Origin: Solirubrobacteraceae bacterium
GTDB taxonomy: Bacteria; Actinomycetota; Thermoleophilia; Solirubrobacterales; Solirubrobacteraceae
Length of the DNA stretch: 9,384 bases
NCBI GenBank assembly: GCA_025455895.1
Contig: JALOLQ010000172.1
Coordinates: 1 to 9,384, forward strand
Direction of reading: 5' to 3'
Numbering within the stretch: the first letter of the stretch is position 1; each line of letters begins with the position of its first letter. The notes beneath the pieces were generated by a model. It searched no databases and was not told the origin of the DNA. It saw only the letters and a program-made list of their open reading frames with translations. Positions 1 through 7,219 of this stretch are shown piece by piece. A program made the translations under genes and the position numbers.

Positions 1-1226
1 CGAGACCCCGCTCTCGCTGTCGCGCCGCGGGGCGCCGTCGAGCCACAGCGGCTCCTCGGTCGTCGCCACGCGCAGCGCGCGCTCGTGCTCGGAGATCGAG
101 AACTGGTTGAGGACGAACCCGGGCACCGAGCCGCTCGCCGCGTAGGTCGTCTCCCCCGCCTCGCTCGTGTCGAAGCGGTGGATCTGCGTCGTCATCGTCT
201 CCGGCACGTCCGCCGGGCGATCGAACCCCGCGATGTAGCGCCGGCTGGCGACGACGAGCGAGCGCTCGGAGGCGTAGACCGTCTCGGCGCCGGCCATCAC
301 GGCGTCGCGATCGACGTTGAAGAGGCCCCGGTCGAGGTCGATGGTGAGGACGGTGAGCAGGTCGAGCCCGGCGTAGCGCGCGGGGCGACGGACCTCGCCG
401 CAGCCGACCAGCGAGCGGCGGAAGGTGCGGTTGGTGATCCGGCTGCGCAGGACCGTCTCGGGGACGAACGCGCGCAGGCCCGGACGGGTGGCGGCCGCGA
501 CCGCGGGGGGCGCCACGCCCGGCGCCGGTGCCGGCGCCGGATCGGTGGAGCCGAAGTCGAGTTCGGGCGGCGTGTTGAGGACGACCCGCGCCGTGCCGCC
601 GGTGAGCCGCCCGGCGACGTACGAGCCGTCGACGGTCAGCGTGCGCGAGACGCTGAGCTTCGCCGGGTCACCGATCGCCACCTCGGTCAGGCGCACGACC
701 GCGGCGGCGTCGTAGGGCAGCCCGACGGCCGGCGCCACGCGCGCGTCGCCGAGCGGCATCGGCCCGCCGCCGCCGTCCTGCGCGATCACGAGCGCGCGGT
801 CGCCGCGCAGCAGCAGCGCGCGCGGCGTGCCCTCGAGCTTCAGCTCTTGGCGATGTCCGCCTCGTCGACCGCGGCCTCCTGGTTGTTCGTCCCCGAGAAC
901 GACGTGTCCGTGGTCGCGCGGTTCTCCGCGGTCGGCACCGCGGCGACCGGCTGGGGGATCGTGCCGCCCTGCCCCGGAGGGGGTGCGGGGACGAGCCCGG
1001 CGAAGGGGACCGCCGGCTGCGGGACCGCCCGCGCCGGGACCCCGAAGGCGACCCCCGGGGAGCCCGCGTAGCGCCGCGCGTAGGCGACGAGGTCCGGGCA
1101 CGAGGAGAACGCACTCAGCCGCGCCGTCGGCGGCCGCTTCTTCACCGCTCCGGCGCCGGCCGGGACGAGCCCGGGCACCCCGACCAGCAGCATCCCGCCC
1201 AGCAGCCCCACGAGCATCCGGCGCAT
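1..1226 (-). pseudogene. Secreted beta-propeller domain protein, frameshifted by an internal deletion and cut by the window edge
   Basis: The gene resembles the family of secreted proteins with a beta-propeller domain (Pfam Beta_propel type), whose exact role is poorly known. The ATG at 1226 gives a signal peptide (MRRMLVGLLGG, hydrophobic to about residue 25, likely cut after AGA at 27). A short region with FSSCPDLVAYARRYA and a Pro/Ala-rich linker follow, then the family motif SGTNNQEAAVDEADIAK at residues 111-127. A TGA at 842-840 ends this frame. The family normally continues for about 30 residues (TDG to the next strand) before an LEGTPRxLLL segment. Here ELKLEGTPRALLL begins at once in another frame, at 846, and that frame stays open to base 1, including FVLNQFSISEHERALRVATT. 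So about 90 bases, not a multiple of three, appear to be missing. I see no strong ribosome site before 1226; M4 (1217) is an alternative start. Family assignment is strong. Whether the break is biological or an assembly error cannot be told from the sequence. Confidence 0.83.
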
Positions 1227-1289
1227 GCCGCGGACGGTAGCGCAGGCGCGCCAACCCGGAGGCAGATGCTCTCCGACCGGAGCGGATCG

Positions 1290-1433
1290 CGTCAGATCTG
1301 CCCCGGCCGGAGCGGAGCTGACGAGCGGATCCGGGATGCATGGCGCCGCGCGTCCGAGCGGGCAAGTGCTCCGCACGGCCCGCTCGGCACGGGTGGCGTC
1401 AGGCGCCCGGAGGCGCCGTCAGATCTGCTCCGG
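1290..1433. repeat. 17-bp direct repeat flanking the intergenic gap
   Basis: CGTCAGATCTGCCCCGG at 1290-1306 recurs as CGTCAGATCTGCTCCGG at 1417-1433 (16 of 17 identical). The second copy spans the stop codon and last codons of the flavoprotein gene; the first lies in the intergenic gap. A 10-bp sequence, CCGGAGCGGA, also occurs twice nearby (1277-1286 and 1307-1316). This could be a partial duplication of the gene end or a dispersed intergenic repeat. Confidence 0.5.
1354..1387 (-). terminator. Strong hairpin downstream of the por operon, probable terminator
   Basis: CCGAGCGGGC at 1354-1363 pairs perfectly with GCCCGCTCGG at 1378-1387. Inside the loop GTGC (1366-1369) pairs with GCAC (1373-1376). 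It lies about 30 bases beyond the stop codon of the last operon gene and before the next minus-strand gene. There is no T-run on either strand, so it is either a U-less terminator or a transcript-end stabiliser. A smaller stem, GGCGCC at 1402-1407 and 1412-1417, lies between it and the stop codon. Confidence 0.45.
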
Positions 1434-3044
1434 TTCCATGATGATCGCGCCGCACGGGCATTCCTTCGCGCAGATCCCGCAGCCCTTGCAGTAGTCGAGG
1501 TCGAACTTGTAGCCGTCGGCCTCGTCGACCTTCATCACGGCGTTGTCCGGGCAGACGCCGTAGCAGTTGTCACAGCCGAAGCAGTTGCCGCACGAGAGGC
1601 AGCGGCGCGCTTCGAAGAGCGCGTTGGTCTCGTCGAGCCCGAGCTGGACCTCGTCGAAGGTCGACGTGCGGCGCACCGCGTCGAGCTGCGGCGCGACCGT
1701 GCGGTCGGCGTCGGCGTAGTACCAGACGTTGAGCTGGTCGAAGGTCACGACGTCCGGGCGCGGCGGGTGCTCCCACGGCACGCCGCGCAGCCAGCCGTCG
1801 ATGTTCTTCGCCGCGAGCTTGCCGTGGCCGATCGCCACGGTCACCGTGCGCTCGGCGGGCACCATGTCGCCGCCCGCGAAGATGCCGCGGTGGCCGGTCT
1901 GCATGTCCGGCCCGACCTGCACGACGCCGTCCTCGACGACGAGCCCCTCGACCCCCTCGAGCAGCGACAGGTCGGCCTCCTGGCCGAGCGCGAGCACGAC
2001 CGAGTCGGCTTCGAGCTCCTCGGTCTCCCCGGTCGGCTGCGGGAAGCCCGTCTCGTCGAGCTCCATCTTCTCGAGCACGAGCCGGCCCTCGTCGGCCTGC
2101 TTGATCGTCGAGAGCCAGCGCATCAGCACGCCCTCGTCCTCGGCCTCCTCGACCTCGAACTCGTGCGCGGGCATCTGCGCCCGCGTGCGCCGGTAGACGA
2201 TGATCGCCTCCTCGGCCCCGAGCCGCTTGGCCGTGCGCGCCGCGTCGATCGCCGTGTTGCCGCCGCCGTAGACGACGACGCGCCGCCCGAGCAGCGGGCG
2301 CTCCTCGCCCTCCATGCTGCGCAGCAGGCTCACCGCGTCGAGGATGTGCGCGGCCTCCCCGGCGGGGATGTACGCGCGCTTGCCCAGGTGCGCGCCGACG
2401 GCGAGGAACGCGGCGTCGAAGCCGCCCTCGCGCATCGCGGTCTCGATGTTCTCGACCTTCGACTCGAGCTCGAGCTCGACGCCGAGGTCGAGGATCCGCC
2501 GGATCTCCGCGTCGAGGACCTCACGCGGCAGCCGGTAGCGCGGGATGCCGAAGCGCATCATCCCGCCGGTCATCGGCCCGGCCTCGCGGATCGTCACGGC
2601 GTGCCCGCGCAGCGCGAGGTGGTAGGCGGCCGAGAGCCCGGACGGCCCGGCGCCGACGACGAGCACCCGCTTGCCGCTCGGCTCGGCCTCGGGCTCCACG
2701 CGCCAGCCCTGCTTGATCGCCTCGTCGCCGAGGAACCGCTCGACGGCGTTGATGCCGACCGCCTCGTCGAGGTGCGTGCGGTTGCAGGCGGTCTCGCACG
2801 GGTGGTAGCAGACGCGCCCCATCACGGCGGGCATCGGGTTGTCGCGCACGAGCACGCGCCACGCCGCCTCGTAGTTGCCGGCCTCGGCCTCGTAGAGCCA
2901 GCCCTGGATGTTCTCGCCGGCCGGGCAGGCGTCGTTGCACGGCGGCAGGCGGTGCACGTAGACCGGGCGCTCGTCGCGCCACGAGCCCGTCTTGTTGGCC
3001 AGCGACGAACCGACGTCGAGCGTGATCGCAAACGGCTTCTCCAT
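1419..3044 (-). CDS. GltD-like FAD/NAD(P)H oxidoreductase fused to a PorD-like 2x[4Fe-4S] domain; electron-transfer subunit of the Por complex
   Basis: This is a 541-residue cytoplasmic flavoprotein. Residues 30-90 carry the N-terminal iron-sulfur cysteines of the glutamate synthase small-subunit family (C36, C40, C79, C83, C87). The FAD-binding GAGPSG is at 131-136 and the NAD(P)H-binding GGGNTA at 260-265, followed by VYRRTRAQMPA, the GltD-type pattern that favours NADP. The second FAD motif FAGGD is at 389-393. The C-terminus (482-531) is ferredoxin-like: cysteines 482, 485, 488, 491, 494 and 498, then CxxCxxCxxxCPC at 519-531. It follows porB with TGA and ATG overlapping by one base (TGATG at 3046-3042) and a GAGGG ribosome site 6 bases upstream, so ATG 3044 is preferred to the GTG at 3047. 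The Por operon has no separate delta (ferredoxin) gene. I infer that this protein supplies it and passes electrons to or from NAD(P), as the flavin subunit of the NADP-linked 2-oxoglutarate oxidoreductase of aromatic-degrading Azoarcus does. The electron acceptor is inferred. Confidence 0.92.
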   Translation of the reverse strand: MEKPFAITLDVGSSLANKTGSWRDERPVYVHRLPPCNDACPAGENIQGWLYEAEAGNYEAAWRVLVRDNPMPAVMGRVCYHPCETACNRTHLDEAVGINAVERFLGDEAIKQGWRVEPEAEPSGKRVLVVGAGPSGLSAAYHLALRGHAVTIREAGPMTGGMMRFGIPRYRLPREVLDAEIRRILDLGVELELESKVENIETAMREGGFDAAFLAVGAHLGKRAYIPAGEAAHILDAVSLLRSMEGEERPLLGRRVVVYGGGNTAIDAARTAKRLGAEEAIIVYRRTRAQMPAHEFEVEEAEDEGVLMRWLSTIKQADEGRLVLEKMELDETGFPQPTGETEELEADSVVLALGQEADLSLLEGVEGLVVEDGVVQVGPDMQTGHRGIFAGGDMVPAERTVTVAIGHGKLAAKNIDGWLRGVPWEHPPRPDVVTFDQLNVWYYADADRTVAPQLDAVRRTSTFDEVQLGLDETNALFEARRCLSCGNCFGCDNCYGVCPDNAVMKVDEADGYKFDLDYCKGCGICAKECPCGAIIMEPEQI

Positions 3045-4060
3045 CACCGGCCCTCGCCTTCGTCCTCGAGCAGGCCGAACCGCGCGATGTTGCGGTCCGC
3101 GCCCGCCTGGATGCGCGCGACGACGTCCGGGCGCCCCGGATCGCCGAACAGGTGCGCGAAGCGCCGCTGCGGGCGCAGGTACTCCTCCACCGGCAGCCGC
3201 CGGCGGATCTTCGAGACGCCGCTCACCACGCCGTCACGCGCCTCGAACACCGGGAAGATCCCGGTCTCCTTCGCGAGCCGCGCGAGCCGGATCGTGTCGC
3301 TCGAGGCGCTCCCCCAGCCGAGCGGGCAGGGCACGAAGACGTGGATGTAGCGCGGGCCGTGCAGCTCCATCGCGGCCTCGACCTTCTGCTCGAGGTCGCG
3401 CAGCTCGGCGACCGTCGCGGTGGCGACGTAGGGGATCTCGTGCGCCATCGCGATCAGCGGCGCGCTCTTGCCCTGGCCGAAGACGTTCCCCGGCTCCGCG
3501 CCGACCGCCTGGGTCGTCGCCGTGCGCGCCGCGGGCGGCGTGGCGCCCGAGCGCTGCACGCCGGTGTTCATGTACCCCTCGTTGTCGTAGCAGAGGTAGA
3601 GCACGTCGTCGCCGCGCTCGAACATCCCCGAGAGGCAGCCGAAGCCGATGTCCACCGTGCCGCCGTCGCCGCCCTGGCCGATCACGCGGACGTCCTCGCG
3701 GCCCTTGGCCTTCAGCGCGGCGGCGATCCCGGTCGCCACGGCGGGCGCGTTGCCGAACAGCGAGTGCACCCACGGGATCTGCCACGAGGTCTCCGGGTAG
3801 GGCGTGGAGAAGACCTCCAGGCAGCCGGTCGCGTTCGCGGCGATCACGCGCCCCTGGGCGGCGCGCACGGCGGCGTCGAGCGCGTAGCGGGCGCCGAGCG
3901 CCTCGCCGCAGCCCTGGCAGGCGCGGTGCCCGCAGGTGATCGCGTTCGTACGCTCGCCCTCGGCCTGCACCGAGCGCTGCTCGGGGTCGAGCAGGCGGCC
4001 GCCGACCGCGAAGCTGCCCGTCTGGTAGAAGCGGATCCGGGTCTTGTCGGGTGCGCTCAT
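3044..4060 (-). CDS. porB: Pyruvate:ferredoxin oxidoreductase (2-oxoacid:acceptor oxidoreductase), beta subunit
   Basis: The 338-residue protein is the thiamine-diphosphate-binding subunit that decarboxylates the 2-oxoacid and passes electrons to its [4Fe-4S] cluster. The probable cluster ligands are C48 and C51 (CQGC), C80 (ATGCLEVF) and C245 (PCPLGW), spaced like the proximal-cluster cysteines of pyruvate:ferredoxin oxidoreductases. The diphosphate and Mg2+ motif is GDGGTVDIG at 131-139, with NEGYMN at 160-165. GCLEVF, YPET and IPWVHSLFGN are typical of pyruvate-type PorB rather than 2-oxoglutarate KorB, but the substrate remains inference. Length is normal for the family. The ATG at 4060 has GAGGAG four bases upstream (4070-4065), overlapping the porA stop, and the gap to porA is 8 bases. 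The stop overlaps the start of the next gene by one base, so translational coupling is likely. No disruption is seen. Confidence 0.93.
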   Translation of the reverse strand: MSAPDKTRIRFYQTGSFAVGGRLLDPEQRSVQAEGERTNAITCGHRACQGCGEALGARYALDAAVRAAQGRVIAANATGCLEVFSTPYPETSWQIPWVHSLFGNAPAVATGIAAALKAKGREDVRVIGQGGDGGTVDIGFGCLSGMFERGDDVLYLCYDNEGYMNTGVQRSGATPPAARTATTQAVGAEPGNVFGQGKSAPLIAMAHEIPYVATATVAELRDLEQKVEAAMELHGPRYIHVFVPCPLGWGSASSDTIRLARLAKETGIFPVFEARDGVVSGVSKIRRRLPVEEYLRPQRRFAHLFGDPGRPDVVARIQAGADRNIARFGLLEDEGEGR

Positions 4061-4068
4061 CGTGCTCC

Positions 4069-5329
4069 TCAGACGGCCTTGTGCGCGACGGCGCCGACGT
4101 CGCGCAGGATGTTCTCGGCGTGCGGACCGGAGCGCTGCATCTGGCTCATCCGCTGGAGCTCGCGCTCGACGAGCCCCCAGTCGGCGTCGAGGAACGAGAG
4201 CGATTCGAGCTCGCCCGCGTGCGCCCGGAGGAAGAGGTCGCGCAGCGAGCGCTGGGTGATCGGCCGCCCGCCGAGGCCGGCGATGACCGTCGAGCCGTGG
4301 ATCGGGAGCCCCGAGAGCGCCAGGCGCACGTTCGAGGTGACGATGCCGCCGATGCCCACCGCCAGCGCCTTCTCGAGCACGACGACGTTCGTCGCGTGCT
4401 CGAGCGCCGCGCGCACCGCGTCGAGCGGGAACGGGCGGAACGAGGTCAGCGCCAGCGCGCCGATCCGCACGCCCTCCTCCCGCAGCTCGTCGACCGCCTC
4501 CTCGATCGTGCCGAGCACCGAGCCGAGCGCGACGACGATCGTCTCGGCGTCCTCGGTCCGGTACGGGCGCACGAGGCCGCCCGAGTCGCGGCCGAACGCG
4601 CGCTGGAAGTCCGCCGCGATCTCGGGGATCCGGTCGAGCGCGAGCATCTGCTTGTAGTGCTGGAGGATCTTCACCTCGGTGAACGCCTCCGGCCCGACCA
4701 TCGCGCCGATCGTCACCGGCTCGTCGGGGTCGAGCACCTGGCGCGGCTCGAACGCCGGCAGGAACGCGTCGACGTCGGCCTGCGCCGGCATCTCCACCTC
4801 CTCGTAGGCGTGCGTGAGGATGAAGCCGTCCATGCACACCATCACCGGGGTCGAGAGCTCCTCGGCGAGCCGGAACGCCTGGATGTGCAGGTCGAGCGCC
4901 TCCTGGTTCGTCTCGGCGTAGAGCTGGATCCAGCCGCTGTCGCGCTGGCTCATCGCGTCCGAGTGGTCGTTCCAGATGTTGATCGGCGCGCCGATCGCGC
5001 GGTTGGCGACGGTCATGACGATCGGCAGGCCGAGCCCCGCCGCGTTGTAGACCGCCTCGACCATGAACAGCAGGCCCTGGCTCGCGGTCGCCGTGTAGGC
5101 GCGCGCCCCCGCCGCGGAGGCGCCGATCGCGACCGACATCGCCGCGAACTCGGACTCGACGTTCACGAACTCGCACGGCGAGAGCTCCCCGAGCTTCACG
5201 AGCTGCGAGAGGTTCTCGACGCTCGACGATGTGCGTCTGGGGCGAGATCGGATAGGCGCAGATCACCTCGGGGCGGCACAGCGCCACCGCCTCGGCGACC
5301 GCCCGTGAGCCCTCAACCTGTCGGCGCAT
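4069..5329 (-). pseudogene. porA: Pyruvate:ferredoxin oxidoreductase alpha subunit, frame shifted by a 7-bp tandem duplication
   Basis: The alpha subunit carries the pyrimidine-binding thiamine-diphosphate domain and the CoA-side domain of the Por complex. The ATG at 5329 has GGGAG 7 bases upstream (5341-5337) and overlaps the porG stop by 17 bases. Residues 1-36 read normally and end in the family motif AYPISPQTHIVE. CTCGACG then occurs twice in tandem at 5215-5228 (plus-strand reading). The extra 7 bases move the frame, and the original frame continues into meaningless Arg/Ala-rich sequence that happens to stay open into porB. Removing one copy gives HIVENLSQLVKLGEL and an uninterrupted protein of about 417 residues to the TGA at 4071-4069. 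That protein includes FVNVESEFAAMS, ASQGLLFM, GAPINIWNDHSD, VCMDGF and a C-terminal domain with ALAVGIGG and GLGGRPIT. All catalytic-domain sequence is intact apart from the shift. As written, a full-length alpha subunit cannot be made unless a downstream start (GTG at 5199) is used, which would lose the N-terminal motif. Confidence 0.9.
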
Positions 5330-5903
5330 CGGCCAGCTCCCGCATCTCGTCGACCACCCAGGCGTGCGCGTCGCGCGCGGCCAGGACGTTGCCCTCCGCC
5401 ACCCGCGCGGGCAGCTTCTCGCGGATCGCCAGCTCGACCGACGCGAGCGACAGCAGCCCGCTGAGCGCGGCGAACCCGGCCAGCAGCGCGGCGTTCGCGA
5501 CCGGCCGCCCCGTGTGCTCGCGCGCGAGATCGCTCGCCGGCACCGTCAGCAGCCGCTGCGCCGGCCGCCCCGCGACGAAGTCGCCGAGGCCGAGCTCGGC
5601 GAAGCTGCGCGCCGTGTTCACGAGCAGGTAGCCGTCGGGCTTCAGGCCCGCGAAGACGTCGACCTGGTGCAGCAGCGTCGGATCCTGGATCAGCAGCGCG
5701 TCCGGCTCGGCGACCGGCTCGCGCGAGCGGATCGGGCGGTCGTCGATGCGGCAGAACGAGACGACCGGTGCGCCGTTGCGCTCGGAGCCGAAGCTCGGGA
5801 AGGCCTGGGCGTGGCGTCCTTCGTCGAACGCCGCGAGCGACAGCATCTCCGCGGCGGTCACGACGCCCTGGCCCCCTCGGCCATGGATGCGGACCTCGAA
5901 CAT
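5313..5903 (-). CDS. porG: Pyruvate:ferredoxin oxidoreductase, gamma subunit
   Basis: The 196-residue protein is the gamma subunit (POR/KOR domain III) of the multi-subunit 2-oxoacid oxidoreductases. It contacts CoA and completes the alpha-beta-gamma core. The start reads MFEVRIHGRGGQGVVTAAE, the hallmark N-terminal motif (RGGQG at 9-13), followed by the family motif PSFGSERNGAPV at 36-47. Length is typical for a stand-alone gamma subunit. The frame is open upstream to 6191, but ATG 5903 fits the family start exactly and the upstream residues are low-complexity. A GGGAG lies about 12 bases upstream, which is a weak ribosome site. It is the first gene of the operon, its stop overlaps porA by 17 bases, and it is read away from the acyl-CoA dehydrogenase gene. 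The probable promoter lies at about 5969-5974. Confidence 0.92.
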   Translation of the reverse strand: MFEVRIHGRGGQGVVTAAEMLSLAAFDEGRHAQAFPSFGSERNGAPVVSFCRIDDRPIRSREPVAEPDALLIQDPTLLHQVDVFAGLKPDGYLLVNTARSFAELGLGDFVAGRPAQRLLTVPASDLAREHTGRPVANAALLAGFAALSGLLSLASVELAIREKLPARVAEGNVLAARDAHAWVVDEMRELADAPTG

Positions 5904-5968
5904 CTGCGGCGAGTCTCCCGCGCGGCCGGGAGCGCGGAATCGGGGCGAGTGCGGTCGCCCGTCCGGGG

Positions 5969-5974
5969 AAACTA
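5969..5974 (-). promoter_or_regulatory. Possible -10 box of the por operon
   Basis: On the minus strand TAGTTT fits the actinobacterial TANNNT -10 form and lies 65-70 bases before the porG start. No convincing -35 is seen; the position where it would lie overlaps the palindrome at 5991-6004. Confidence 0.3.
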
Positions 5975-5989
5975 CGTGCGCGCCGAAAC

Positions 5990-6020
5990 GTGACGCAGGC
6001 GTCAGGTTGCTTGCTAGGGT
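5990..6020 (+). promoter_or_regulatory. Probable promoter of the acyl-CoA dehydrogenase gene
   Basis: GTGACG at 5990-5995 (TTGACA-like, TGAC core) and TAGGGT at 6015-6020 (TANNNT) are 19 bases apart, which is a little long. The start codon is 47 bases past the -10, and GAGGAG at 6049-6054 lies in the predicted leader. Confidence 0.42.
5991..6004. promoter_or_regulatory. Palindromic operator candidate between por and acyl-CoA dehydrogenase
   Basis: TGACGC-AG-GCGTCA is a perfect 6+6 inverted repeat with a 2-base centre. It covers the -35 and spacer of the plus-strand promoter and the -35 region of the minus-strand one. A dimeric repressor of the TetR or GntR type bound here would affect both directions. 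The regulator is not in this window. Confidence 0.45.
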
Positions 6021-6066
6021 CCCGCCTCCCCCGTCCCCGGCCATCCCTGAGGAGCCCGAGCAGACC

Positions 6067-7209
6067 ATGACCCTCGTCATGACCGATGAGCAGCAGTCCT
6101 TCGTCGAGGCGATGCGCGACTTCGCCGCGCGCGAGTGCGGCACGCGCGAGCAGCGCGAGGAGCTGACGGAGAAGTTCACCGAGCAGCACAACCAGGACCT
6201 CTACCGGCGCTTCGCCGAGCTCGGCTGGGTCGGCGTGGCGATCCCCGAGGAGTACGGCGGCGGGGGCGGCGGCGTCGTCGACCTGTGCCTGCTGCTCGAG
6301 GAGTCGACCCGCGGCCTGATGCCGATCGCCGGGATGTCGGTGAGCCTCATCGTCGCCGGCGCCTACGAGCGCTTCGGCACCGAGGAGCAGAAGGCCGACA
6401 TGCTCGGCGCGATCAACCGCGGCGACGTGATGGCGATCGCGATGAGCGAGCCCGAGTCCGGCTCGGACGTCGGCAGCCTGCGCTGCAAGGCGCGCCGCGA
6501 CAACGGCTCGTACGTCATCAGCGGCCACAAGACCTGGATCAGCGCCGCCCAGCACGCCGAGCGGATCCTGCTGATCGCGCGCACCGACGACTCGGGCGCC
6601 AAGCACGAGGGCATCTCGATGATCGAGGTCCCCGCCGACGCCGAGGGCATCACGATCCGCGGCATCGACACGATGGGCGGGCGCGAGGTCAACGACGTCT
6701 TCTTCGACGACGTCGTCGTGCCGGCCGAGAACCTCGTCGGCGTCGAGGGCGGCGGCTGGATGCAGCTCATGGCCGGGCTGAACGTCGAGCGGCTGATCAT
6801 CGCCGCGAACATGGTCGGCCTCGCGCAGCGCGCGTTCGACGACACGCTCGCCTACGTGAAGGAGCGCAAGCAGTTCGGCCGCCCGATCGGCAGCTTCCAG
6901 GCGCTGCGCCACCGGATCGCCGACCTCGGCACCGAGCTCGAGTGCGCGCGCCTCATCACCTACGACACCGCCGAGAAGGTCGACGCCGCGCCGGACGCGC
7001 TGTTCCCGCGCGAGGCCTCGATGGCGAAGCTCAAGGCCACCGAGGTCGCCAAGCAGGTGACGCTCGAGGGCATGCAGATGATGGGCGGCTACGGCTACGC
7101 CAGCGAGTACGACATGGAGGGCTACGTGCGCACCGCGCTCGTCTCGACCATCTACGGTGGGACGAACGAGATCCAGCGCGAGATCGTCTCGAAGACCTAC
7201 GGCCTGTAA
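6067..7209 (+). CDS. Acyl-CoA dehydrogenase, FAD-dependent
   Basis: The 380-residue protein has the full length of a typical cytoplasmic acyl-CoA dehydrogenase. These enzymes put a C2-C3 double bond into acyl-CoA and pass electrons to electron-transfer flavoprotein. The N-terminal helical domain contains IPEEYGG (59-65, running into six glycines). AMSEPESGSDVGS at 125-137 is the first family signature (FAD and substrate contact). KQFGRPIGSFQALRHRIAD at 268-286 and QMMGGYGY at 337-344 are further signatures. Near the end YGGT (363-366) replaces the YEGT of medium-chain enzymes, so the usual catalytic Glu is missing there. The likely base is E241 in NVERL, as in the long-chain and isovaleryl-CoA classes. 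ATG 6067 has GAGGAG 12 bases upstream. The frame is open back to 5746, but that would run into porG on the other strand. A short gene follows 10 bases downstream. The substrate cannot be read from the sequence. Confidence 0.94.
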   Translation: MTLVMTDEQQSFVEAMRDFAARECGTREQREELTEKFTEQHNQDLYRRFAELGWVGVAIPEEYGGGGGGVVDLCLLLEESTRGLMPIAGMSVSLIVAGAYERFGTEEQKADMLGAINRGDVMAIAMSEPESGSDVGSLRCKARRDNGSYVISGHKTWISAAQHAERILLIARTDDSGAKHEGISMIEVPADAEGITIRGIDTMGGREVNDVFFDDVVVPAENLVGVEGGGWMQLMAGLNVERLIIAANMVGLAQRAFDDTLAYVKERKQFGRPIGSFQALRHRIADLGTELECARLITYDTAEKVDAAPDALFPREASMAKLKATEVAKQVTLEGMQMMGGYGYASEYDMEGYVRTALVSTIYGGTNEIQREIVSKTYGL

Positions 7210-7219
7210 GGAGCCCCTC

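Noticed and set aside
1402..1417. A GGCGCC-CGGA-GGCGCC hairpin next to the flavoprotein stop as a terminator
   Set aside because: The stem is only 6 bp, the arm is itself palindromic and common in such GC-rich DNA, and there is no T-run. The 10-bp stem at 1354-1387 is a better candidate.
1266..3350. A 694-codon open frame on the plus strand
   Set aside because: It lies antisense to the flavoprotein gene and is made of Arg/Val/Leu/His repeats typical of the mirror frame of a GC-rich gene. No motif is seen.
3044..5329. A single 761-codon frame that seems to fuse the start of porA to porB
   Set aside because: Its middle is the wrong frame of porA, reached through the 7-bp duplication, and porB has its own start and ribosome site. 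It is a chance read-through, not a fusion protein.
4051..5631. A 526-codon plus-strand frame
   Set aside because: It is antisense to porA and porG, with low-complexity Arg/Asp/His composition.
5746..6066. An upstream extension of the acyl-CoA dehydrogenase frame
   Set aside because: It would overlap the porG start and cross the promoter and palindrome. The family starts at about ATG 6067, which has a ribosome site.
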